From the NCBI GenBank assembly GCA_027067555.1, contig JAMOVU010000016.1, positions 1-36,542 of the forward strand: a stretch of DNA of 36,542 bases, written 5' to 3'. The notes under the pieces are model-generated. The model ran no database searches. It was not told the DNA's origin and saw only the letters and a program-made list of their open reading frames with translations. Numbering within the stretch: the first letter of the stretch is position 1; each line of letters begins with the position of its first letter. The position numbers and the translations under genes are program-made. Shown piece after piece: positions 28,644-36,542 of the stretch. This DNA is from Candidatus Aminicenantota bacterium. Its GTDB lineage: Bacteria; Acidobacteriota; Aminicenantia; JAMOAD01.

Positions 28644-30137
28644 CTATTGAACTATTATAAAATTTGGTTTAATACTTTCAACGCCATTTTTGCCAACCGC
28701 TGTCACAGTATAAGCAGCTTTTTTTCTGATTACCCCTTTTGGAATTATTATGTATTTTGGTTGATTTACCCTTATTACTCCAATCATTTTCTCGCTTACT
28801 TCATCACCATCATAACTTCTTTCATAAATTCTATACTCTTTAATATTAGCGTCTCCTGTGGGGCTTGCTTTCCAGGTTACAACATCATAGTATAAGTTAT
28901 ATAGAAGAAAATTCTTAACAGTTCTATTTACACTTATTCCCACAGGTGGTTTGGGTGCATTTGGTAATTCGGATGGATAGATCTGAAGAATTGCATTTTC
29001 CCATTCTATGTTGTTAAAACCGTGAATATTATTAGGTTTGTAGTATCCATCATAGGATCCGCTCCATCCCATATTAATATGAAAGTATTCATCTATTCCG
29101 TCGATTTTATATCCGTCAACTACGACAGAGTGTCCGGAATCTTCGGTATATATTGCTAAATTTACAGGTCTTGGTATTGGTGCGTCTAATTCCTTTTTTA
29201 CAACAATAAACCATTTATGCAGGTTTCTGTAGTTATTATACTCGTCGTATTTAATATTTGTAGAATATTTAAAAAACATTGGCATTCTTTTTACCATATA
29301 GGAAGGGTAGGCGCCGGAACCATCCGGTGTATAATCCATGTCCACTGCAACGCCTACATCATATATAAGTTTTGCAACAGCATCTATTTGTACTTTTGGA
29401 CTACCTGCGTTTATGCTGTTTGGCATCTTATTCCATTCATAAGTATGATTAAAATTGGCAGAAACTCTTACATTATGGGTGTCTGTCACATAAGAATGTG
29501 AGCCCTGTCCTTTCGGAGGGTAATTCCAGTATTTCATTATTTGAGAAAAAGAAGTTGCAACACATCCAGCATAACTTCTACGCCCTCCAATAACAGGTGC
29601 ATATTTATTGTATGGGTTATTTTGATTCCATTTAGTCTTTACAACAGGTCCTTTAATTACTACTGTTAGTTTGGAGCTCATCAATTTAGGATCTGTATTT
29701 AAAAGTTTTTTCCACTTTGCTCTGTTTTCCGAAGCTATTTGATTTAGTCTTTCTTCTGAAAAGCTTTCTGCCTTTCTTATCATTTTATAGTATATTTTTT
29801 TTATTAGAGGTAATAGATTACTGTTTTCTATTGGACTTGAATATGAATATAATTTTACGGGTGGTAAGAATTTATAGGCGGAAAGTAATATATGACCATA
29901 AGGGTAGAGGTTAAAGTTATATCCTATTATTATACCCTTTTCTTTTATTTCTTCCACGGAAACAATCTGCCACCTTACTCCCTGAATTCCAATTTTTTCT
30001 AAAGAGCCTATTTGCTGGTTTAACCAGACCTTTGCTGCATTTTTTGCTTGGGTTAAATCTACTTTTTTTAAAGTGGCTGAAAACGAGAAACTTAATAGCA
30101 CAATTAAAAAACCTATCAAGATTAGTTTTTTCCTCAT
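28644..30137 (-). CDS. Secreted C10 (streptopain-like) cysteine peptidase with propeptide and C-terminal Fn3-like domain
   Basis: GGRRSYAGCVATSFSQIMKYWNYPPKGQGSH (Cys); DSGHSVVVDGYKIDGIDEYFHINMGWSGSYDGYY (His); signal peptide. Confidence 0.88.
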   Translation of the reverse strand: MRKKLILIGFLIVLLSFSFSATLKKVDLTQAKNAAKVWLNQQIGSLEKIGIQGVRWQIVSVEEIKEKGIIIGYNFNLYPYGHILLSAYKFLPPVKLYSYSSPIENSNLLPLIKKIYYKMIRKAESFSEERLNQIASENRAKWKKLLNTDPKLMSSKLTVVIKGPVVKTKWNQNNPYNKYAPVIGGRRSYAGCVATSFSQIMKYWNYPPKGQGSHSYVTDTHNVRVSANFNHTYEWNKMPNSINAGSPKVQIDAVAKLIYDVGVAVDMDYTPDGSGAYPSYMVKRMPMFFKYSTNIKYDEYNNYRNLHKWFIVVKKELDAPIPRPVNLAIYTEDSGHSVVVDGYKIDGIDEYFHINMGWSGSYDGYYKPNNIHGFNNIEWENAILQIYPSELPNAPKPPVGISVNRTVKNFLLYNLYYDVVTWKASPTGDANIKEYRIYERSYDGDEVSEKMIGVIRVNQPKYIIIPKGVIRKKAAYTVTAVGKNGVESIKPNFIIVQ

Positions 30138-30236
30138 TTCTCCTCCTTATCCATAATTAAATATTAATAATAAAAAAAAAAGAAAAACAAGTCAAATGAA
30201 GAAAAGGTGTGGTTGAAATTTGATTAACAAGACAAT

Positions 30237-30265
30237 TTGTTCTTTAGTGATCTTTACTATATAAT
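30237..30265 (+). promoter_or_regulatory. Promoter TTGTTC-17-TATAAT, -10 ends 5 nt before ATG
   Basis: TTGTTC 30237-30242, TATAAT 30260-30265, ATG 30271, no SD. Confidence 0.55.
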
Positions 30266-30270
30266 ATCTT

Positions 30271-31233
30271 ATGAGAGTGCTTACCACAGGTGGTTCAGGT
30301 TTTGCAGGAAGATATCTTTTAGAGACTCTTGTTCAGAATGGTTTTAGTGTTGTAAATCTTGTGCACAATAATAAGTCCGGCATTAAAGGAGTAGAGGAGT
30401 ACAGAATCGCTTCTTATAGTGTGGAATTTTTTAAAAATAAGACAAAGGGAGTAGACATTATTGTTCATCTTGCAGCAGCTCTTGGAAGTTCAAAGGGGGA
30501 TTATGAATATTTTTATAAGATAAATACGGATTTTCCGGAAAAATTGATTTTAGGTGCAATTGATTCAAAAGTGAAAAAATTTATCTATGTTAGTTCTGCT
30601 GGTGTTTACGGGAAAGGTAGTAAAAAACCTATTGATGAAAAAGTTTCTCCTCAGCCTGTTGATAATTATGAAAAGACTAAATTTTTTGGGGAGAAAGCTG
30701 TTTTAAAGTATAAGAATAAAGTTGATGTTATTGTATTACGTCCCGGGTGGATTTATGGCCCAAATGATAAGAGAACACTAAAGTTATATAAAACTATAAA
30801 CACCGGCAAATTTTTTATTGCAGGTAAAGGTGACGGGAAACAGACTCCAATTTTTGTAAATGATTTTATAAATGCAATACTCTTAACAATTAAGAAAGAT
30901 ATTAAATCAGGTGAGATTTTTAATATAGCAGGAGATGAGCAGCTTACGATAGAGCAGATGGTCAAAATTATTGCAAATATTTTAGGAAAAAAGATTCTGC
31001 CATTTAAAGTCCCTTTAACTCCTCTTATCTTTATTTCACATATTCTTGACTTTATAAATGATTTAACAGGGATCTCTTTCCCTGTTACCCGTTCGAGTTT
31101 GGCTTTTTTTGAAAGAAGCAAACCTCTTTCAATAGAAAAAGCAAAAAATCTTTTAGGTTTTTTGCCCAAAACCAGATTTGAAGATGGTATGAAAGAAACC
31201 CTAAAATGGTATAAGGATAGAGGATTGCTTTGA
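30271..31233 (+). CDS. NAD-dependent epimerase/dehydratase (extended SDR)
   Basis: TTGGSGFAGRYLLETL..DIIVHLAAALGSSKGDYEYFYKINT..YVSSAGVYGKGSK..NYEKTKFFGE. Confidence 0.92.
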   Translation: MRVLTTGGSGFAGRYLLETLVQNGFSVVNLVHNNKSGIKGVEEYRIASYSVEFFKNKTKGVDIIVHLAAALGSSKGDYEYFYKINTDFPEKLILGAIDSKVKKFIYVSSAGVYGKGSKKPIDEKVSPQPVDNYEKTKFFGEKAVLKYKNKVDVIVLRPGWIYGPNDKRTLKLYKTINTGKFFIAGKGDGKQTPIFVNDFINAILLTIKKDIKSGEIFNIAGDEQLTIEQMVKIIANILGKKILPFKVPLTPLIFISHILDFINDLTGISFPVTRSSLAFFERSKPLSIEKAKNLLGFLPKTRFEDGMKETLKWYKDRGLL

Positions 31234-31260
31234 GCTTTGCTTATATGTTATATTTTTTTT

Positions 31261-32142
31261 ATGAAAATCAATGAAAAACTTATAAAAAAAATAGTGATAG
31301 AGTTAAAAAAGAGATCGGAAAGTGAACTTACAGGCATTTATAAATCTCTTTTTAAGGGAGAAGGGATAGAATTTGAAAATTTAAGAGAGTATACATATCT
31401 GGATGAATATAAGAATATTGAATGGAATACAAGCTCTCGGACGGGGAAATTATATGTAAAAGAGTTTAAAGAAGAAAGAAATATTCCTGTTTATATTGCT
31501 GTGGATATAAGTTCCTCTATGAATGTTTCATTGAAAGGTAAGAATAAAGTGGAATATGCGGCTGAGCTTTCTGCAATAATCGGAGCAGTTGCAGTTAAAA
31601 ACGGTGATCCTATTTCTCTTACACTTTTTTCTTCAAAGATAGAGGCTTTTTCCCCTCTGATTAAGGATGAAAAAAGATTAATCTCAAATTTTGTGTTAAT
31701 CTTGAAGAATAAATATAAAGAAACGGAGAAGACGGATTTTTCTGCTATTATAGAATTTTTTTCAAATAGAGTTAAGAGAAGATCCATAATTTTTATTATA
31801 TCTGATTTTTTACCTTTTTACTTTGAAAAAAAGTTTTTGAGATTAGCAAAAAAAAATAATCTCTTTTTTATTTTATTAAAAGATCCTTTTGAAGTTTCTC
31901 CTCCGGACACGGGAATCTTTCATCTGTATGATCCTGAGAGCCGTATTTTTAAAGAAATAGATTTTTCAGACAAAGAGGCTTTACACACGTATAAAAACAC
32001 ATATCATACAATGTATTCCCGTTTTATGAAATCTGTCTTATCATATGGGATTGATTTTATAGATATTATGACGGATAAGGAACCATTTGAAGAGTTTTAT
32101 TCTTATTTTAAAAAGCGATATAAAGGGGGCAAGAAAATTTGA
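31261..32142 (+). CDS. DUF58 protein with vWA-like MIDAS
   Basis: GEGIEFENLREYTYLDEYKNIEWNTSSRTGKLYVKEFKEERNIPVYIAVDISSSM; start refined from 31237 to ATG 31261. Confidence 0.9.
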   Translation: MKINEKLIKKIVIELKKRSESELTGIYKSLFKGEGIEFENLREYTYLDEYKNIEWNTSSRTGKLYVKEFKEERNIPVYIAVDISSSMNVSLKGKNKVEYAAELSAIIGAVAVKNGDPISLTLFSSKIEAFSPLIKDEKRLISNFVLILKNKYKETEKTDFSAIIEFFSNRVKRRSIIFIISDFLPFYFEKKFLRLAKKNNLFFILLKDPFEVSPPDTGIFHLYDPESRIFKEIDFSDKEALHTYKNTYHTMYSRFMKSVLSYGIDFIDIMTDKEPFEEFYSYFKKRYKGGKKI

Positions 32143-33731
32143 ATGTTGATAAAGAAACAGAATTTTCTTTTTATATATTTCTTTTAGGATTTTTAACCTC
32201 AGGTTTTTTTTCGATTTATGTTAAATTTTTTCTTGTAAATTTTGCTTTTAACATTAAAAGAACTTTGTTTATTTTGTTTTTTGCTTCCTTCTTTATGTTT
32301 GCTGGTTTCTTGATTAAGGGGGAGGGAATAAAAAAGAGAGATTTAAAAAATTATATTCTTTGGAATTTTTTTGGATTTTATCTTGTCTTGTATGTTTTAA
32401 GCTTACAAGTAACTTTAAATCCTTCTTTTGCCAATATAAAAAAAATATTCTTCTTTTCCTTTCTGACTCTTCCCCTCCCTTTCTTTTTTTCCGGAGTTGT
32501 ACTGGGGAAGATTGTGGAAAATAGTAAAGGGTTTCTAAGCTCAATAAAACTATTATTGGTTTCCTTTGCGCTTTCTCCTCTTTTTATTTTTTTTATTCTT
32601 TCAAAAAGGCTAAATACTTGGTTTTCTGCTGGTACTCTTGGAATAATTTATATCGGTTTTCTTTTAGTTTTTATTGAAAAGGGGAAAAGGAGATTGATTC
32701 CCATTTTATTTGTTGTTCCTGTTTTTGCCTTTATGATTGTTGGGAATAAAGCAATCTTAAAAAAAATGGCCTCTCCTTATAAACCGAATTTGTATTTTGA
32801 ATCAGAACAGGGAACTTATTTTATTGTTTTTGGAGATAAAAAGGTGAATTTTTACAAAAACCTTTTTCTTTTGTACTCTTTTCCATTTAAAAAGGAAGCT
32901 TATAAAAAAAGTGTTTTAAAAATCATTAGAAATTCAAAGAAAAACATGGGGAGTGTTTTGATATTAGGGGAAAATCCTAAAATAGTGGATATCTTTCTTT
33001 CTACGGGACTTTTCAAGATCTACTATTCATTTGAAGATAGGGGATTAAAAGAAAATATTCTTTATAATTATCCTTCCATTATAGTTTACCTTAAAAAAGC
33101 CGGTGTAAAAATTTTAAATGACAATGCCTTTTTATTTTTAAAAAAGAATCCTGTTAAGTTTGATTTAATTTTATTTAATATTAATTTTCAGAATTTTACA
33201 GGTTTATATAAAGAAAAATATTTTCGCCTTTTAAATAAATCACTAAAGAATGATGGACTAATTATTGTAGATACAAAAGACAAAATTATTAAAGTATACA
33301 ATAAAGGAAAGTTAATTTTTGAATTTAAAAAATATTATTTATTACTATTTCTGTTATTGGGGATTATACTTGTTTTCTCCCCGTTTTTTATTAAAAGAAA
33401 AGGAGTTCTCTCTTTCATTCTTTTATTTGGTTTTATTATGAATTACTTTTTAGCTATGAAACTGTTCTCATTATTATCGGAAAAACTGTATTCTTATTCC
33501 TCTCTTTTACTTTTTATTATCCTCTTTTCCTATTATATTTCCTTTTTGTTTTTTGAGGATTTTAAACCTTCTCGTATTAAAATATCCTTATTTTCTTTGT
33601 TCTTTTTATTTCTTATCCTTATCTCATCTTTATTTTTATGTTTAATTGCTTTTTATATATTCCTTTTCTTTTATTCTTTTTTCTATTTTCCTTTGTATTT
33701 TAAAAGAATTGCAGGTACCAGCGGGTTTTGA
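32139..33731 (+). CDS. Multi-TM protein with degenerate spermidine-synthase-like domain
   Basis: Two blocks of TM segments flanking YFESEQGTYFIVFGDKKVNFYKN..GSVLILGENPKIVDIFL..KFDLILFNINFQN..YFRLLNKSLKNDGLIIVDT. Confidence 0.6.
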   Translation: MNVDKETEFSFYIFLLGFLTSGFFSIYVKFFLVNFAFNIKRTLFILFFASFFMFAGFLIKGEGIKKRDLKNYILWNFFGFYLVLYVLSLQVTLNPSFANIKKIFFFSFLTLPLPFFFSGVVLGKIVENSKGFLSSIKLLLVSFALSPLFIFFILSKRLNTWFSAGTLGIIYIGFLLVFIEKGKRRLIPILFVVPVFAFMIVGNKAILKKMASPYKPNLYFESEQGTYFIVFGDKKVNFYKNLFLLYSFPFKKEAYKKSVLKIIRNSKKNMGSVLILGENPKIVDIFLSTGLFKIYYSFEDRGLKENILYNYPSIIVYLKKAGVKILNDNAFLFLKKNPVKFDLILFNINFQNFTGLYKEKYFRLLNKSLKNDGLIIVDTKDKIIKVYNKGKLIFEFKKYYLLLFLLLGIILVFSPFFIKRKGVLSFILLFGFIMNYFLAMKLFSLLSEKLYSYSSLLLFIILFSYYISFLFFEDFKPSRIKISLFSLFFLFLILISSLFLCLIAFYIFLFFYSFFYFPLYFKRIAGTSGF

Positions 33732-34591
33732 TAAGCTTTTTTTAACAACTCTCGTCCCTCTCTGGAAATAAGAAATTCAACGAATTTTTCAGCTTCTTTT
33801 TTATTCGGTGCTTTTTTTAGAACCGTTATTCCGTAAACTATGGATTTTCCATGTATTATAACCTTTTTCCCGCTTTTTTTAGTAAGCTCAACTTTTGCGG
33901 TTTTGTAAAAATCTTCGTATTCAGGGGAGCTTAAATTTATCTTCTGGGGCAAAGATACAAAAGGCAATTTGTGTTGAAGGGCAACGGAACTGTACTCAAA
34001 AGCAGCATCCATCTCTCCCGTTTCAAGAAGAGCAAGGAGTTCCACTGATTTAGGCCTTATCCATTTATCACCGATTTTTTTTCTCATCTTTTGATAAAAA
34101 CCCTTTTCATTGTAATACTTTTCTGCAAGTTGCATGACCATGAGGGATCTATAGCCACATGGATCAAGCTCAGGGTCAGAATGACCTATGATAAAGTCCT
34201 TTTCCTGTATGACTTTATACCAATTATTTTTATTTATTTTTTTTAGCCATTTTGATTCAGGACTCATTGTGATTACAATCTCATTTGTGGCAAATTCATA
34301 AAGGAAATCTGCAAACTCCGGGAACATCATTGTTTTTATCAACCTATAATCTGCTGAAGCTACTATATCTGGGGTTTTCCCAAGCTCTGTTACTCTTCTT
34401 ATTATTCCTCTTGAACCTCCGGATTCTGTGTAAACCTTGATTCCTGTCTTTTCAGTGAATTTTTTTGCGATAATTTTAAATGGGTATGAGAGAGAACCTG
34501 CATGAAAGATTGTGATACTCTCATTTTCAGCCGATAATAAAAAAGAAAGTGAAACCAAAAAGATTGTTAAGATGCTTAAAAATTTTTTCAT
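33683..34591 (-). CDS. wtpA: Tungstate/molybdate ABC transporter substrate-binding protein (WtpA/ModA-like)
   Basis: ITIFHAGSLSYPFKIIAKKFTEKTGIKVYTESGGSRGIIRRVTELGKTPDIVASADYRLI..IGHSDPELDPCGYRSLMVMQLAEKYY. Confidence 0.9.
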   Translation of the reverse strand: MKKFLSILTIFLVSLSFLLSAENESITIFHAGSLSYPFKIIAKKFTEKTGIKVYTESGGSRGIIRRVTELGKTPDIVASADYRLIKTMMFPEFADFLYEFATNEIVITMSPESKWLKKINKNNWYKVIQEKDFIIGHSDPELDPCGYRSLMVMQLAEKYYNEKGFYQKMRKKIGDKWIRPKSVELLALLETGEMDAAFEYSSVALQHKLPFVSLPQKINLSSPEYEDFYKTAKVELTKKSGKKVIIHGKSIVYGITVLKKAPNKKEAEKFVEFLISREGRELLKKAYQNPLVPAILLKYKGK

Positions 34592-34610
34592 TAAATCCTC
34601 CTTTCCTGAA

Positions 34611-34690
34611 TTTGGGAGGCAAAGCCGTTTCCAGCTTTACCCTATCGGTCGGAAGGCATAGCATTCAGCCTTAGCCTTGCCGACTCGGAG
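34611..34690 (-). ncRNA. Moco/Tuco riboswitch-like leader RNA upstream of wtpA
   Basis: Minus-strand RNA CUCCGAGUCGGCAAGGCUAAGGCUGAAUGCUAUGCCUUCCGACCGAUAGGGUAAAGCUGGAAACGGCUUUGCCUCCC: stem GUCGG(C)AAGGC/GCCUUCCGAC and a 10-bp GAAA-tetraloop hairpin; ends about 20 nt before wtpA ATG. Confidence 0.7.
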
Positions 34691-34708
34691 TTTTTCAAAT
34701 AAGTAAAA

Positions 34709-34736
34709 ATTTTATCATAAAAGATTTTTTATTCAA
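34709..34736 (-). promoter_or_regulatory. Promoter TTGAAT-16-TAAAAT for wtpA leader
   Basis: Read on minus strand just upstream of the structured leader. Confidence 0.45.
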
Positions 34737-34861
34737 AGGAAAATCCTAATTTAATCTTATCTGGGAAAAAAATTATTAATATTGAATATTACCATAAAGT
34801 TTGGTTTGTATGTTGTGATTTAAAATATTGATTTTTTTCTGTTTTTTTGCAATACTGAAAT

Positions 34862-35560
34862 ATGAAAAGGGTTGGAATTATAGGTGGAATGAGCTGGCAA
34901 TCAACAATAGAGTATTATAGGGGGCTTAATGCACTCTCTGAAAAGTATGGAAATGGTTTTAGTACAATTGATATTATTATTTATTCCCTTAACTTTAGAG
35001 ACATAGAGAATTTTCAGAGACTCAATGATTGGGATAGTATAGAGAAGATGGTTTCACTTGCAGCAGTAAATCTTGAAAGAGCTGGGGCAGCTTTTTTAAT
35101 AATAGCTTCAAATACTATTCATAAAATTTTACCTTATGTGAAGATGAGGGTAGAGATACCATTTTTAAGCATAGTTGATGCTATAGGAGATGAGATTAAT
35201 AGGAGAGAGAATAAAAAAGTAGCACTTCTCGGGACAAGATTTACAATGGAAGAAAAATTTTACATTAAAGGCCTTAGCGAAAAGACCAAGGCTGAGATAA
35301 TAGTTCCGGAAAAAAAAGATAGAGAGATAATTGATAGAATAATCTTTGAAGAGCTTACAAAAGACATAATAAGTGATAAGTCAAGGAGTGTGCTTTTAAA
35401 TATCATAGAAAAATTAAAAAAAGATGGAGCCGACGGAGTGATACTTGGGTGTACGGAGCTTCCTTTAATTATTTCTCAGGAAATATCTCCGATTTCTCTT
35501 TTTAACTCAACTGAGATTCATATCAAAAAAGCCTTTGAATTTGCTCTGAAAGATAATTAA
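34862..35560 (+). CDS. Aspartate/glutamate racemase family protein
   Basis: VGIIGGMSWQSTIEYYRGLN..FLIIASNTIHK..GADGVILGCTELPLII. Confidence 0.92.
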   Translation: MKRVGIIGGMSWQSTIEYYRGLNALSEKYGNGFSTIDIIIYSLNFRDIENFQRLNDWDSIEKMVSLAAVNLERAGAAFLIIASNTIHKILPYVKMRVEIPFLSIVDAIGDEINRRENKKVALLGTRFTMEEKFYIKGLSEKTKAEIIVPEKKDREIIDRIIFEELTKDIISDKSRSVLLNIIEKLKKDGADGVILGCTELPLIISQEISPISLFNSTEIHIKKAFEFALKDN

Positions 35561-35582
35561 AAAGAATAGAAGGAGGGGGAAG

Positions 35583-36461
35583 ATGAAAAAAATACTAAGT
35601 TTTTTATTTTTAACACTTTTTTTGTTCTCATTTTGTTTGGCTGATTCTGTAAAGGATAGAGAAAAGGAAGGGCTTTCTCTTGCTAATAAGGCTAAAACAA
35701 TTGCAAATAGTGGTAGTTTCAAGGAGGCTTTTGAGCTTTATGGCAAGGCAGCAAAAATCTTTAGGGAATTGATGGGAGAAGAGCCAGATAATCCGAATCA
35801 TGTCCAAAATTATAAGCACTGCGTGGAGATGCCGGGATACATTCAGCTTATGGAAGCAATAAAGTATGAAAAAATGGGTGATAGTGAAAATGCTGCCAAG
35901 TACTTTAAAGCTGCTATGGAAATATATGGTAAAATTTCAAAAGAGTTCCCCAAACAAAAGAGCTTTGAGAATAATTATAAGTATGCCAAACATCACTGGT
36001 ATGTTGAAAAATTCAAAGTCCTTGAAAAGAAAAGAGGAAAGGCCTTTGATTTTTATGCACTTAAAATTCCAGGCGGGCTTATAAAATTACATGATTACAG
36101 AGGAAAAGTAATTCTTCTTGAGTTTTGGGTATCATGGTGTCCGGAGAGTCGGAAGAGCCTTTTTATGCTTGACCAAATTTATAAAAAATATAAAGATAAA
36201 GGAGTAATTATTATTGCACTTTCAATGGATAAAGTGGGAGGATATTTTAGAGATGGGGGACCGGAAAAGGCAATCGCGCTTTCAAAAGGGCACAAATATT
36301 TGTTTGGTTGGAGTGCTCCGACAATATCCGATGAATACGGTTATATTGATGCTGTCCCGAAAGTTTTTTTAATAGATAAAAACGGGAATATATACAAGAG
36401 GTTATCTGAAAAAGAGAGAACCGAAGAGAATATATCAAAGATCATTGAAAAATTGCTTTAA
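35583..36461 (+). CDS. Exported TPR + TlpA/redoxin-like protein with CxxS motif
   Basis: Signal peptide; TPR-like repeats; LIKLHDYRGKVILLEFWVSWCPESRKSLFMLDQIYKKYKDKGVIIIALSMD. Confidence 0.85.
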   Translation: MKKILSFLFLTLFLFSFCLADSVKDREKEGLSLANKAKTIANSGSFKEAFELYGKAAKIFRELMGEEPDNPNHVQNYKHCVEMPGYIQLMEAIKYEKMGDSENAAKYFKAAMEIYGKISKEFPKQKSFENNYKYAKHHWYVEKFKVLEKKRGKAFDFYALKIPGGLIKLHDYRGKVILLEFWVSWCPESRKSLFMLDQIYKKYKDKGVIIIALSMDKVGGYFRDGGPEKAIALSKGHKYLFGWSAPTISDEYGYIDAVPKVFLIDKNGNIYKRLSEKERTEENISKIIEKLL

Positions 36462-36542
36462 CCTTCATAAAGCTAAACAGCATACCAGCCGTTCCAGCTG
36501 AGCAGCAAAATTGTCACGCTCTGTTGTCCCTGAAAAAGTTTA

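Noticed and set aside
30753-31169. 138-aa minus-strand ORF inside the epimerase gene
   Set aside because: Antisense shadow of a strong SDR coding sequence; no start signal or family match recognized
36465-36539. Possible truncated minus-strand ORF entering from the right edge (SGTTERDNFAAQLERLVCCLAL)
   Set aside because: The frame is closed by a TAA at the window edge (36540-36542), leaving only ~24 codons
36473-36542. Integron attC-like site suggested by TAAAC...GTTTA
   Set aside because: Core sites do not match RYYYAAC/GTTRRRY and the element is cut by the window; insufficient support

Overview
AT-rich bacterial chromosomal window, mostly protein-coding, with no rRNA, tRNA, CRISPR array or mobile element that I could support. 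The lineage is uncertain; the TonB receptor, T4P cluster and gene style suggest a Gram-negative such as an Aminicenantes/Acidobacteriota-type bacterium (guess only). Left to right: truncated TonB-dependent receptor (-); secreted C45/AAT-type Ntn hydrolase fused to NHL-like repeats (-); YkvA/DUF1232 + DUF4412-like + MEMO1-family genes (+); mpg-rsmA-purA-EamA block (-); RsbRD_N-like protein (-) divergent from a compact sulfur-redox operon (+): ArsR regulator, TorD-like chaperone, Tat-exported molybdopterin oxidoreductase, 4Fe-4S subunit, cytochrome b fused to a YeeE/YedE half-transporter, second YeeE/YedE half, periplasmic rhodanese; Gfo/Idh; class I aldolase; pilMNOPQ plus two lipoproteins, an acidic TPR protein and a Roadblock-like protein; prmC-prfA-rpmE (-); beta-barrel protein + C10 peptidase (-); epimerase-DUF58-spermidine-synthase-like membrane protein (+); WtpA tungstate/molybdate-binding protein (-) preceded by a Moco-riboswitch-like leader; Asp/Glu racemase; TPR-redoxin. 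Main leads: (1) the cytochrome b::YeeE fusion sulfur operon; (2) several SD-less genes whose promoter -10 lies 5-8 nt before the ATG (leaderless mRNAs); (3) a sigma54-like promoter with tandem TCCAA-N4-TTGGA palindromes upstream of the TonB receptor; (4) a Moco/Tuco riboswitch candidate upstream of wtpA; (5) the Roadblock/TPR/lipoprotein extension of the pil operon.
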